Assembly: GCA_964430275.1 (NCBI GenBank) | Contig: CAYSGF010000202.1 | Coordinates: forward strand, 1 to 39,276 | DNA length: 39,276 bases | Origin: DASTYK01 sp964430275 | Lineage (GTDB): Bacteria > Gemmatimonadota > Gemmatimonadetes > Longimicrobiales > RSA9 | Reading direction: 5' to 3' | Part shown: in pieces, positions 23,690-31,157 of the stretch | Position numbering within the stretch: the first letter of the stretch is position 1 | Layout of the letters: the number at the start of each line of letters is the position of its first letter | Notes under the pieces: model-generated | What the model saw: only the letters and a program-made list of their open reading frames with translations | Told to the model about the DNA's origin: nothing | Database searches by the model: none | Program-made: the position numbers and the translations under genes

Positions 23690-25023
23690 GGACGTCTCCT
23701 TCCCAGGGCGAGCATCTGCAGGCCCTCCACCACGGCGCCCGTACCGAATACGAGTGCCGCCCCCCGCGCAGCCATCGGTGCACCGAGCGCGACAGACGCG
23801 ATCAGGCCGCCCGCGCCGACTACGAGTGCGCTCCCCGCCGCCAGCGCGATGCGCGCCGAATACAGCTCGTTCACACGCGGCACCGGCTGCCGGCCGGCGA
23901 GCGGCCCAAAACGATGATACCAGACGAGGAACGGCACGATCTTGTAGTAGTGCGCTGCCACGAACAGACTGATGCCGAGCAGCACCGCGAGCACATATGC
24001 GGTCGCGATGCGCGCAGGTGCGCCAATCACCAGCACGGGCCAGGCGAGCACGAGACCGACAGCGAGAATCCCGAGCGCAGCGGCGGCCAGACGCATTCCG
24101 GGGTCGAGCGCGGGCCGGTGACGATGTGCGTAGAACGCACGCGCCTGCAGCAGGAACGCCGCACAGCCGAGTGCAATCAGCAGCGCGGGCAGCCAGCGGC
24201 TGACGAGCGGCGGCGCGTGATGCAGGAACGCCAGAATCGCCGCACCCGTGGCGACCAGCCCCACTGCCACTTTCGCGAAGCGATCCCCCGCCCCGTGACT
24301 CAGCAGGAACATCGGCAGCAGCCGGTGTGCGACCCCGATCATCACGAGCAGGACCCACCCCGCAAGTGCGACATGCAGGTGTACGCCGATCGCGCCCAGC
24401 CGCCCTCCACCCAGGTATCCCCACCGCAGGTTGCCCGCGAGCGCGAGACCGATCCCCAGAGTGACGACCAGGAACAGGTCCGCACCTGCAAGCGCCCACC
24501 AGGTCACGTCGCGTCGTTTCGATGCGTGCAGCGTCGCTGCCAGGTTGCCGGCAAAGAGCAGTATCCCGGTGCCGAACGTGGCAGCACCGAGCAGCATCAG
24601 CGTCGACTGGATGGACAGCAGACCCGCGACGAAGGCCGCCAGCCCCGGCACGTACAGCAGGAAGGTGATGTGCGCCAGGCGAACCGAGCGCACAGGCTGC
24701 CCGAGTGCGACGGGCAGGAACTGGTAGAGCGCGCCCATGATCGACGTCGTGATCCAGCCGAGCGTAAACAGGTGTGTGACACCGGCGACGCGCGGTGACA
24801 CGTACGCACCCGCGGCCAGCTCGGGGGCAACGATCACAACGCCCACTGCGCCCAGGAGCAAAAACAGGAACGCCGCACTGAAGTGCTCGCCCGGCAGACG
24901 AAACGGGGGCGCATTCGCTGCCGCCATACCCGCGCCCATGCTGGACGCAGCCGCCGGCGCGCGGACGCGCCGCTCGGGAGGACCGGCGCTCGTCGTGCCG
25001 TCCTGCGCCGCCGTCGCGAGCAT
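23686..25023 (-). CDS. 12-helix membrane protein resembling haem-copper oxidase subunit I
   Basis: The 445-residue protein has about 12 predicted helices after a ~40-residue Ala-rich N-terminus. Two helices match H-x4-G-W-x6-G-x6-P: from His 84 and from His 217. A third His-rich helix (His 358, AHYYKIVPFLVWYH) may be a looser copy. This is the same signature as in the two 4-helix proteins of the locus, suggesting three four-helix modules, as in haem-copper oxidase subunit I. The exact CuB ligand pattern of NorB or CcoN (H-x3-HY plus an HH pair in the next helix) is not evident; an HH pair (268-269) follows helix 7. NnrS-like proteins are an alternative relative. It starts with an ATG overlapping the regulator stop (TGATG). 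A role in NO turnover is hypothetical. Confidence 0.8.
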   Translation of the reverse strand: MLATAAQDGTTSAGPPERRVRAPAAASSMGAGMAAANAPPFRLPGEHFSAAFLFLLLGAVGVVIVAPELAAGAYVSPRVAGVTHLFTLGWITTSIMGALYQFLPVALGQPVRSVRLAHITFLLYVPGLAAFVAGLLSIQSTLMLLGAATFGTGILLFAGNLAATLHASKRRDVTWWALAGADLFLVVTLGIGLALAGNLRWGYLGGGRLGAIGVHLHVALAGWVLLVMIGVAHRLLPMFLLSHGAGDRFAKVAVGLVATGAAILAFLHHAPPLVSRWLPALLIALGCAAFLLQARAFYAHRHRPALDPGMRLAAAALGILAVGLVLAWPVLVIGAPARIATAYVLAVLLGISLFVAAHYYKIVPFLVWYHRFGPLAGRQPVPRVNELYSARIALAAGSALVVGAGGLIASVALGAPMAARGAALVFGTGAVVEGLQMLALGRRRP

Positions 25024-25700
25024 CACGCAGCCCCCGAGCGATACGTGCACGACGCATCACCCGCCGGGATGTAGCTGAGCCGCGTCAAACGCTCGCCAAG
25101 CAGCTCGCGCACGAAGCCCAGCTCCGCCCGACACGGCACCCTCGATACCTCCACCAGCTCCCGAAGAGGACAGTGACAGAGCCGTAGCTCCGCTGATTCC
25201 CCATGCTCCGCCAGCGCCATGAAGCCGAGCTCCGACAGGATGCGCGCCGCCTCTTCCACACGCGCCCGACCCGAAAGATGCTCCACCCGCGCCAGCGCCT
25301 CCGCACGCCGCTCGCCGATGTAATCCTCGAAGAACTCCTCCAGCACCGACTCCCGCCCCGTCGATTTCAGGTGCATCGCCAGTGCGCGCAGTACTTCGCC
25401 CTCGCGCCGCGGAAACAACCGCTCCGATGCCGCCGTCAGGCCATACACGTTCTCCGGCCTGCCTGGACCGCCCCGGCGACTCGCCTGCCGCTCGACCAGC
25501 CCATCCCGCAACAGCCCCTGCAGATGGTGACGCACCGTCTCCACGTTCAGTCCGACCGCTCTCGCCACCTCCGGTACCGTCGTTTGACCCCGCGCCTTCA
25601 GGACCTCCAATACCTGCTGCTGGCGCTCCCCCAGGCCGCGAACCATACCGTCCGTGCTCGAATCCATTCGCTCCGCCTGTTTCGGGTCACCTCGCGCCAT
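25023..25700 (-). CDS. SufR-like winged-helix regulator (leads the NirK/DUF2249 operon)
   Basis: The ~225-residue protein has a winged helix (residues ~22-90; VPEVARAVGLNVETVRHHLQ, then LLRDGLVERQASRRGGPGRP). Its C-terminal sensor domain holds Cys 175, Cys 177, Cys 190 and Cys 218. The Cys-x12-Cys (177-190) and late Cys match SufR-type [4Fe-4S] regulators and the paralogue at 14050-14685. An Fe-S centre would suit sensing of NO or oxidants. It is the first gene of the operon and overlaps the 12-helix gene by one base (TGATG). The start is uncertain: 25700 (weak GGGGTG upstream), 25667 and 25646 are all in frame. It diverges from NirK2, so it could control both directions. Confidence 0.85.
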   Translation of the reverse strand: MARGDPKQAERMDSSTDGMVRGLGERQQQVLEVLKARGQTTVPEVARAVGLNVETVRHHLQGLLRDGLVERQASRRGGPGRPENVYGLTAASERLFPRREGEVLRALAMHLKSTGRESVLEEFFEDYIGERRAEALARVEHLSGRARVEEAARILSELGFMALAEHGESAELRLCHCPLRELVEVSRVPCRAELGFVRELLGERLTRLSYIPAGDASCTYRSGAA

Positions 25701-25932
25701 ACCACACCCCAAGCTCGGAATCCCGGTCTGAATTGTCAAGATGATGTTCTGGTAAATCCGGCGCGACAACGGCTTCAGGCAGGCGCGCTGCCCGGAGCCG
25801 TGTCGGGAATCTCCCCACAGCGGCGTCCTCCTGCGCCTTGCTGGAATCCTCCGTCCTCCGACAAATCGGCGGCGACGGAATTCCTACCTTGGAGTGCGAA
25901 ATGAAGGGGAGCACCAAAACCTGGAGATGGGG
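25701..25932. other. Divergent control region between the SufR-like operon and NirK2
   Basis: This 232-base gap probably holds promoters for two divergent operons. Visible elements are GGAATTCC (palindrome, 25877-25884) and three further GGAAT repeats (near 25717, 25806 and 25843). AAGATGATGTT at 25738-25748 partly resembles an NsrR half-site. A TTGACA on the minus strand (25734-25739) has no good -10 at 17 bases. No FNR-type TTGAT-N4-ATCAA box is seen. Confidence 0.4.
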
Positions 25933-26949
25933 ATGATGCGGAATACACGGTTTTTCGGCGGTCTGGCGGGTGTGGCGGTACTCGGCGCGGCATCGCTCGG
26001 CTTCGTCCTCCGGGACGGCACGCCGGCGGTGGAGCGGGTCGATTTCGGCACGACGGTGACGGCGACGACGCCGGCGTTCGACGCGTCGGTGGCGCCGCCC
26101 TCGCGGGCTCCGGTAAAGGAGTTCCGCATTCCGATGACGCACCGGACGATCGAGATCGCACCGGGCGTGAAGTACGAGGGGTGGACGTTCGGCAACACGG
26201 TACCGGGCCCGGTGATCCGGGTTCGCGAGGGCGACCTGGTGAAGGTCACGCTGGTGAACGAGAGCCCGATGCCGCACTCCATCGACTTCCACAGTGCGCG
26301 CATTCCGATGGACGTGGCGTTTCGGACGATCGGGCCGGGCGAGGAGCTGGAGTTCGAGTTCGTGGCGAAGGATCCGGGCTCGTTCATGGTGCACTGCGGG
26401 ACGCCGCCGGTGCTGATGCACATCATGCAAGGGATGTATCTGCCGATCATCGTGGACCCGAAGGAGGGCTGGGGCACGAAGGCGGATAAGGAATTCGTCC
26501 TGGTCCAGAGCGAGTTCTACGCGCAGCCCGGCAAGGGTGAGGCGATGCAGCCGGACTATGCGGCAGCGCTGGAGAAGGACGCGAGCTACGTCGTGTTCAA
26601 TGGCACGGCGAACCAGTACCAGGCGAACCCGCTGGAAGTCGCGGAGGGCGATCGTGTTCGCTTCTTCGTGGTGAATGCTGGGCCGAGCCTGCGCAGCGAC
26701 TTCCACGTGGTGGGTGCGGTGTTCGACCGGGTGTACCCGGACGGCAACCCCGACAACGTGCTGAACGGGGTGCAGACGTACACGGTGCCTGCGGGCGGCG
26801 GTGCGGTCTTCGAGGCGGAGTTCAACCAGGGCGAGAGTGGTGAGGGTGTGTATGCCTTCGTGACGCACGCGTTCGCGGATGCCAGCAAGGGCGCGGTCGG
26901 CCTGATCAAGGTCGGGCACCCGACGATGGCCGCTGGCATGGGCCACTGA
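25933..26949 (+). CDS. nirK: Copper-containing nitrite reductase, NirK type (copy 2)
   Basis: The 338-residue protein has both cupredoxin domains and the full ligand set. Type-1 copper: His 115, Cys 155, His 163, Met 168. Type-2 copper: His 120, His 154, His 312. Catalytic Asp 118 and His 258. The C-x7-H loop and the SDFHVVGAVFDRVYPDG segment resemble AniA-type enzymes. The N-terminus has a single hydrophobic segment (GGLAGVAVLGAASLGFVL) with no Tat arginine pair and no lipobox, so it is either secreted or membrane-anchored; this differs from copy 1. The ATG at 25933 follows GGAG at 6 bases; several nearby ATGs and an upstream GTG (25894) are alternatives. It leads a plus-strand operon with a 4-helix protein, Rrf2 and DUF542. 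Confidence 0.92.
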   Translation: MMRNTRFFGGLAGVAVLGAASLGFVLRDGTPAVERVDFGTTVTATTPAFDASVAPPSRAPVKEFRIPMTHRTIEIAPGVKYEGWTFGNTVPGPVIRVREGDLVKVTLVNESPMPHSIDFHSARIPMDVAFRTIGPGEELEFEFVAKDPGSFMVHCGTPPVLMHIMQGMYLPIIVDPKEGWGTKADKEFVLVQSEFYAQPGKGEAMQPDYAAALEKDASYVVFNGTANQYQANPLEVAEGDRVRFFVVNAGPSLRSDFHVVGAVFDRVYPDGNPDNVLNGVQTYTVPAGGGAVFEAEFNQGESGEGVYAFVTHAFADASKGAVGLIKVGHPTMAAGMGH

Positions 26950-26964
26950 GCACCGAACATGAAC

Positions 26965-26996
26965 GTGCGGGGCTGCCCTCATCGGCAGCCCCGCAC
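26965..26996 (+). other. Perfect 13-bp RNA hairpin between NirK2 and the 4-helix gene
   Basis: GTGCGGGGCTGCC (26965-26977) pairs fully with its reverse complement (26984-26996) across a 6-base loop, 15 bases after the NirK2 stop. No T-run follows, so it is more likely an mRNA-stabilising or partial-termination element that lets NirK2 be made in excess over the downstream genes. That function is inferred. Confidence 0.7.
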
Positions 26997-27024
26997 AGGC
27001 ATTCGTGGGCAGGTCTGCGAGATC

Positions 27025-27459
27025 ATGATGGAGCCATTCGTAAGAAACTTCGTTCGTTCGAGCCTGGTGTGGCTCGGTACCGGTGTCCTGCTGGGCGTCT
27101 GGATGGTGGTCGCGCCGATGCAGGCAATGATCTACCGGCCGGCGCACATGCACGCGAATCTGCTGGGCTTCGTCAGCATGATGATCTTCGGCGTGGCGTA
27201 TCATGTGGTGCCACGCTTCAGTGGTGCGCCGCTGCACAGCCGCACCGTGGCCGGCGTCCATCTGTGGATCGCAAACGTGGGGCTGCTCGGCATGGTCGGC
27301 GGCTTCCTGACGCGGCCGACACTGCCGGCGCTCGGTGCGAGTGCTCTCGTGATCGGCGCTGTAGCGAGCGCGACGGGTGCGTTCCTGTTCATCGGCAACA
27401 TCTGGCAGACGCTCGGACGGACGGGTCGCGCCGGCCTGGCAGCAGGAGTGCGCGGATGA
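27025..27459 (+). CDS. Four-helix membrane protein, haem-copper-oxidase helix-II-like (copy 2)
   Basis: The 144-residue protein has four predicted helices. Helix 2 contains His 41 and His 43 and matches H-x4-G-F-x6-G-x6-P from His 43, with an extra His 60 near the helix end. Helices 3-4 (THE region GVHLWIANVGLLGMVGGFL then GAFLFIGNIWQTL) align by eye with the first module of the 12-helix protein (FAGNLAATL). It is the second copy of the family also found at 20311-20766, and each copy sits next to a NirK gene. A haem b-binding electron donor or NO-handling subunit is possible, but no activity is known. The start is an ATG pair at 27025; the stop overlaps the Rrf2 start (ATGA). Confidence 0.8.
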   Translation: MMEPFVRNFVRSSLVWLGTGVLLGVWMVVAPMQAMIYRPAHMHANLLGFVSMMIFGVAYHVVPRFSGAPLHSRTVAGVHLWIANVGLLGMVGGFLTRPTLPALGASALVIGAVASATGAFLFIGNIWQTLGRTGRAGLAAGVRG

Positions 27460-27956
27460 GTCGCCGCGACGGCACGGCCGCGGTTGCCCCGACGCGCGAT
27501 ACCCGCTGGCGCATGATCTCGCACACTGCCGAGTACGCGCTGCGTGCGGTGCTGTGTCTCGCCGAACAGAGTCCGGCGCAGCTCACGTCGGCAGGGGGGC
27601 TGGCGAACGCGGTGAACGTACCGGAGCGCTACCTCAGTCGGGTTCTGAATGCGCTCGTGCATGCCGGTCTGCTCGTGTCCACGCGCGGCGCGCATGGGGG
27701 TTTCCGCCTTGCGCACGACGCAGCTGCGCTGACGCTGGCGCAGGTGGTCGCGCCGTTCGATGCCGTGGGTGACCCACCGCAATGCCTGCTGCGGGACCAG
27801 CCATGCGGCACGGGTGAGCTGTGCCTCGCCCACGCCGAGTGGCATGCTGTCGCCGGCTCGGTGCGCGCCTTCTTTCAGGACACGACGATCGCGGACCTGC
27901 TGGCCGCGCACCGTGCGGACCTTGCGGCCACCCGGAATCGCACTACACACTCATGA
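27456..27956 (+). CDS. Rrf2-family regulator with three cysteines (NsrR/IscR-like)
   Basis: The 166-residue protein has an Rrf2 winged helix (TAEYALRAVLCLAEQ, then NVPERYLSRVLNALVHAGLL and STRGAHGGFRLAHD). Cys 110, Cys 117 and Cys 123 form C-x6-C-x5-C (QCLLRDQPCGTGELCLAH), matching the Fe-S ligands of IscR/NsrR-type regulators. NsrR senses NO through its cluster, so in this context an NO-sensing role is likely, though IscR-like Fe-S sensing cannot be excluded. About 20 residues precede the usual start of the family; an internal ATG (27513) would give a shorter form. It overlaps the 4-helix gene by four bases. Confidence 0.92.
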   Translation: MSRRDGTAAVAPTRDTRWRMISHTAEYALRAVLCLAEQSPAQLTSAGGLANAVNVPERYLSRVLNALVHAGLLVSTRGAHGGFRLAHDAAALTLAQVVAPFDAVGDPPQCLLRDQPCGTGELCLAHAEWHAVAGSVRAFFQDTTIADLLAAHRADLAATRNRTTHS

Positions 27957-27969
27957 CCCTGGAGCAGAC

Positions 27970-28176
27970 ATGATGATGGATGAGAAGACGCTGATGTCAC
28001 TCAGCGTAAACGATGTGATTCAGCGCTACCCGGCGGTCGTGGCAGTGTTCAGCCGCTATGGCATCGACTCGTGCTGCGGTGGTGCGTTGCCGGTCGCGGA
28101 AGCTGCAAGCCGCCACAAGATCGATCCGGTCGTCCTGCGGGATGCGCTGATGCAGGCGGTCAGCCAGGCGGCATGA
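27970..28176 (+). CDS. DUF542 domain protein (ScdA/RIC N-terminal domain)
   Basis: The 68-residue protein is a stand-alone DUF542 domain: SVNDVIQRYPAVVAVFSRYG followed by the conserved Cys-Cys-Gly-Gly (IDSCCGGALPVAEAA). In ScdA/RIC (YtfE), this domain precedes a hemerythrin di-iron domain and helps repair Fe-S clusters damaged by NO or oxidants. The hemerythrin domain is absent here; it might be encoded elsewhere. The first of three ATGs (27970) follows GGAG at 5 bases. It is 13 bases after the Rrf2 gene and probably part of the same operon. Confidence 0.92.
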   Translation: MMMDEKTLMSLSVNDVIQRYPAVVAVFSRYGIDSCCGGALPVAEAASRHKIDPVVLRDALMQAVSQAA

Positions 28177-28213
28177 GAGCAGGCAGCGCCGCGGAGCGGT
28201 GCATGAGGAGCAG

Positions 28214-29347
28214 ATGACGCAGACGGTGGACATGCAGTCCGCGCCCGGGATCGAAACGGGCGCGGACTGGCGCTTGCAGATTCCGGAGTCGCAGCGGCGA
28301 CCGATCCGTGTGTGGCTCTGGTGCATTGCCGCGATGACGCTCGCCATCGTGATCATCGGCGGCATCACCCGTTTGACGCTGTCGGGCCTGTCGATCGTGG
28401 AATGGCGGCCGTTCACCGGTATCATCCCACCGCTGACCGATGCCGACTGGCGTGCGACGTTTGCACAGTACCAGCAGTTCCCGGAGTACCAGACGTGGCG
28501 CAGCGGGATGACGCTCGCCGAGTTCAAGTTCATCTTCTTCTGGGAGTACCTTCACCGTCTCGTCGCGCGCGTGATCGGCGTCGTGTTCCTGGTGCCGTTC
28601 GTACTGTTCTGGGTACGCGGCTTCTTCAATCCTCCGCTGCTGCGGCGTACGCTGCTCCTCTTCGCACTCGGCGCGGCGCAGGGGGTAATGGGCTGGCTCA
28701 TGGTGATGAGCGGGCTCGTGGATCGACCGAGCGTGAGCCACTATCGTCTGGCTGCCCACCTGACGCTCGCATTCCTGATCTTCGGATACGCACTCTGGCT
28801 CGTGCGCGAGCTCAGCCTCGAGACCGCGCGTACCGTGATCGGCCCGGGACCCGCACGGCTCATGATCCGGGGGCTCACGGCGGTCGGCATCGTGCTCGCA
28901 ATTCAGGTCGTATGGGGCGCCTTCACGGCCGGACTCAAGGCCGGGCGCTTCTACCCGACGTTCCCGCTCATGGCTGGCGGCCTGATCCCGCCGGATCTAC
29001 TGCGCCTCGAACCGGCTGCGCGCAACTTCCTCGAGAACCCGCCTGCCGTACAATGGCTGCATCGGGTCATCGGCACGCTGCTCGGCGTACTCGTGATCGT
29101 GTTCGCGATGAGGGTCTACCGTGCGCGGACCGATGCCGGATCACGCCGCTTCGCGGGCGCACTCGTGCTGCTGGTCGCGACGCAGTACCTGCTCGGCGTG
29201 CTCACCCTGGTCAACCTCGTCCCGATCGGGCTCGGCGTCGCCCACCAGGCCCTTGCCGCGATTCTCTTCGGTGTGTGGCTGCTGTGGGTGCACCACGTGC
29301 GCCACCTGCAGGTGCACGAGCCCGCGACGGGCCGCGGTCTCCCGTGA
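28214..29347 (+). CDS. ctaA: Haem A synthase (COX15/CtaA)
   Basis: CtaA oxidises haem O to haem A for aa3-type oxidases. The 377-residue, eight-helix membrane protein carries GGITRLTLSGLSIVEWRP near helix 1 and a conserved WEYLHRLVARVIG segment (helix 2-3). Further His residues are at VSHYRLAAHLTLAFL, VQWLHRVIGTLLG and GVAHQALAAILFG. These four His-bearing helices match the two-half arrangement of COX15-type enzymes. The ATG at 28214 lies 3 bases after GAGGAG; a GTG at 28199 would add five residues. It follows the NO/nitrite genes by 37 bases. No oxidase subunits or haem O synthase (CtaB) are in view. Confidence 0.95.
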   Translation: MTQTVDMQSAPGIETGADWRLQIPESQRRPIRVWLWCIAAMTLAIVIIGGITRLTLSGLSIVEWRPFTGIIPPLTDADWRATFAQYQQFPEYQTWRSGMTLAEFKFIFFWEYLHRLVARVIGVVFLVPFVLFWVRGFFNPPLLRRTLLLFALGAAQGVMGWLMVMSGLVDRPSVSHYRLAAHLTLAFLIFGYALWLVRELSLETARTVIGPGPARLMIRGLTAVGIVLAIQVVWGAFTAGLKAGRFYPTFPLMAGGLIPPDLLRLEPAARNFLENPPAVQWLHRVIGTLLGVLVIVFAMRVYRARTDAGSRRFAGALVLLVATQYLLGVLTLVNLVPIGLGVAHQALAAILFGVWLLWVHHVRHLQVHEPATGRGLP

Positions 29348-29374
29348 GCAGCGCGCGCGCTGACCGCGACTGAC

Positions 29375-29869
29375 GTGTCCCTGTATTTCGTCAATGTGAC
29401 GCTGCACGTGCTCGCAGCACTGCTGTGGCTCGGCGGGATGTTCTTCCTCGCGGTGGTCGGCGCACCCGTGCTGCGCAAGGTCGAGCCGCCGGAGCTGCGC
29501 ACCGAGCTGTTTCGACGCCTCGGTGAGCAGTTCCGCCGTGTAGGGTGGATCGCGATTGCCGTACTGATCCTCACTGGCACGCTAAACCTGCACTTTCGCG
29601 GAGTCCTGTCGCCCGACGTGCTCACCAGCGGTGCACTCTGGGCTACTCCCTATGGGCATGCCCTCGCGTGGAAGCTCGGAGCGGTGGTTGCAATGCTCGT
29701 CGTACAGGCGATCCACGACTTCGTCATTGGACCCGCGGCCAGTCGGCTGCAGGCAGGCACGCCCGGGATGCTGCGGGCGCGACGACGCGCTGCCCTGCTC
29801 GCCCGGCTGAGCGCGCTACTCGGGATCGTCACGGTGATCGCGGCAGTCCGCCTGGCACGCGGCGGGTGA
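29375..29869 (+). CDS. CopD-like integral membrane protein
   Basis: The 164-residue protein has about four predicted helices (near residues 3-26, 55-72, 95-115 and 140-158). It matches the CopD/DUF-type membrane domain at LYFVNVTLHVLAALLWLGGM, with His residues on helices 1 and 3 (GHALAWKLG). CopD family proteins are implicated in copper uptake, so supplying copper to the NirK or cupredoxin enzymes is a reasonable but unproven idea. The start is a GTG at 29375, 27 bases after ctaA, probably in the same operon. Confidence 0.75.
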   Translation: MSLYFVNVTLHVLAALLWLGGMFFLAVVGAPVLRKVEPPELRTELFRRLGEQFRRVGWIAIAVLILTGTLNLHFRGVLSPDVLTSGALWATPYGHALAWKLGAVVAMLVVQAIHDFVIGPAASRLQAGTPGMLRARRRAALLARLSALLGIVTVIAAVRLARGG

Positions 29870-29926
29870 GCACGCGCGCTGTCTGCGTCCCAGCAGATCT
29901 GTTGCGTCCGTCCGGCCGCAGCGTGC

Positions 29927-30850
29927 TCAGGGCACGGTTGTGCGCGTGATCTCCGCCGCATGGATCCGCCACGCGCGCTGCTCCGCCGATGCGCCATCGA
30001 CGACGCTGCGCCGCAGCGTGTAGGTACCCTCGAAGTGCTGACGCTCGCCCTCGCTGGTGCGGGCCCGGACCGACACCGGGATCACGATGAAGCGAGACCC
30101 GGCAGCCCCCTCGATCCGACCGGGTGAGCCGATGGTCACGTCGACCTGGTCCGTGTCGGCGTAGCCGGCCGCGAATTCACCGAGCGTCTGGCCGCTCGCC
30201 GCGCCATCCCGGCTCCACAGCGCGTAGGCCGAAGCATAGTCGCCGGCCGCGACTGCTGCGTAGTAGGCGCGCAGGACGGCAGCCGCGGACGCTGCACCCT
30301 CAGCCGCCGTCCCGGTGTGCTCGGTGCCCGCCGGATCGGCCTGTCCCGGGTCCACCGCGTCGCGCTCGACGGCATCGATGCGCCAGCCGCCGTCCGCATG
30401 CACGAGCTCGAGTACGATGGCGACGTCGACGTCGACGCGACCGCTGCTCGATCCGTACTCGATCTCGCCTTCGACGCGGCACGCGCCCGGCCCCGTTTCG
30501 CTCACCTTCCGAATCGCGATCCGCTCGGGCCACGGACTGGAACCCTCCCGTCCGGGAGCATGAGCCGGAGCCACCGACCACTGCTCCAGCAGCGACGGCG
30601 TGATCAGCGAGCCGTATGCAGTGCGCAGCTCGCGTGCGACCGTGGTGTCCGCAGCCAGCAGCGATACCTGCTTCAAGCGCTCACCGAAGGACGCGACGAC
30701 AGAACGCACCTCCGGAGCATCGCAGGCTGCGTAACTCTCGCTCGAGGGTGCCGCCGCCATATCCTGCGACTCGCTGTCCGGCTGCATGCACGCGCTCGAG
30801 ACGAGCATCGCGACGAACAGAGCCAGCCGCTTCATTTGTGTATTGCTCAT
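29927..30850 (-). CDS. Lipoprotein of unknown function with NTF2-like region
   Basis: The 307-residue protein begins MSNTQMKRLALFVAMLVSSA with Cys 21 as likely lipid site. The mature region has two halves. The first has about 100 residues with LKQVSLLAADTTVARELRTA and CRVEGEIEYGSSSGRVDVDV. The second has VLRAYYAAVAAGDYASAYAL followed by a beta-rich end, which resembles an NTF2-like/SnoaL-like fold. I do not recognise a named family. An ATG at 30835 is the alternative start. It converges with the CopD-like gene, 57 bases apart, and diverges from the PAS histidine kinase over 307 bases. Confidence 0.7.
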   Translation of the reverse strand: MSNTQMKRLALFVAMLVSSACMQPDSESQDMAAAPSSESYAACDAPEVRSVVASFGERLKQVSLLAADTTVARELRTAYGSLITPSLLEQWSVAPAHAPGREGSSPWPERIAIRKVSETGPGACRVEGEIEYGSSSGRVDVDVAIVLELVHADGGWRIDAVERDAVDPGQADPAGTEHTGTAAEGAASAAAVLRAYYAAVAAGDYASAYALWSRDGAASGQTLGEFAAGYADTDQVDVTIGSPGRIEGAAGSRFIVIPVSVRARTSEGERQHFEGTYTLRRSVVDGASAEQRAWRIHAAEITRTTVP

Positions 30851-31157
30851 TGTCTCTTGCTCTCCAGGTGCTGTCGCTCGTCTGCCTGAGGAACGCACGA
30901 GCGAGGTGCACAACGTCGTCCCGCCCCGCGCCAGCTAGCGGCACCTGTCCCGGGGCCTGTGACGTTCCAGCAAGCCATCTGCCACGGATAATTGTACACA
31001 GGGCTCGACCCACACCCGCGCGCACCTGCGAACTCACGACTTCCTGACCGGATCCTGACGTAACCTCCACCGCCGCGCGCGCACTCACAGCGACACTATA
31101 CTTGCACAGGACAGCCGGTGCCCCGTGCCGTTGACCTCCGAGAGCAGGAGGAATGAA
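30851..31157. other. 307-base divergent intergenic region without a gene
   Basis: No credible small ORF is seen. It contains a -10-like TATACT (31097-31102) 55 bases before the kinase start, without a good -35, and an AT-rich TAATTGTACA stretch near 30990. Promoters for the lipoprotein (minus) and the kinase (plus) presumably lie here. Confidence 0.4.
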
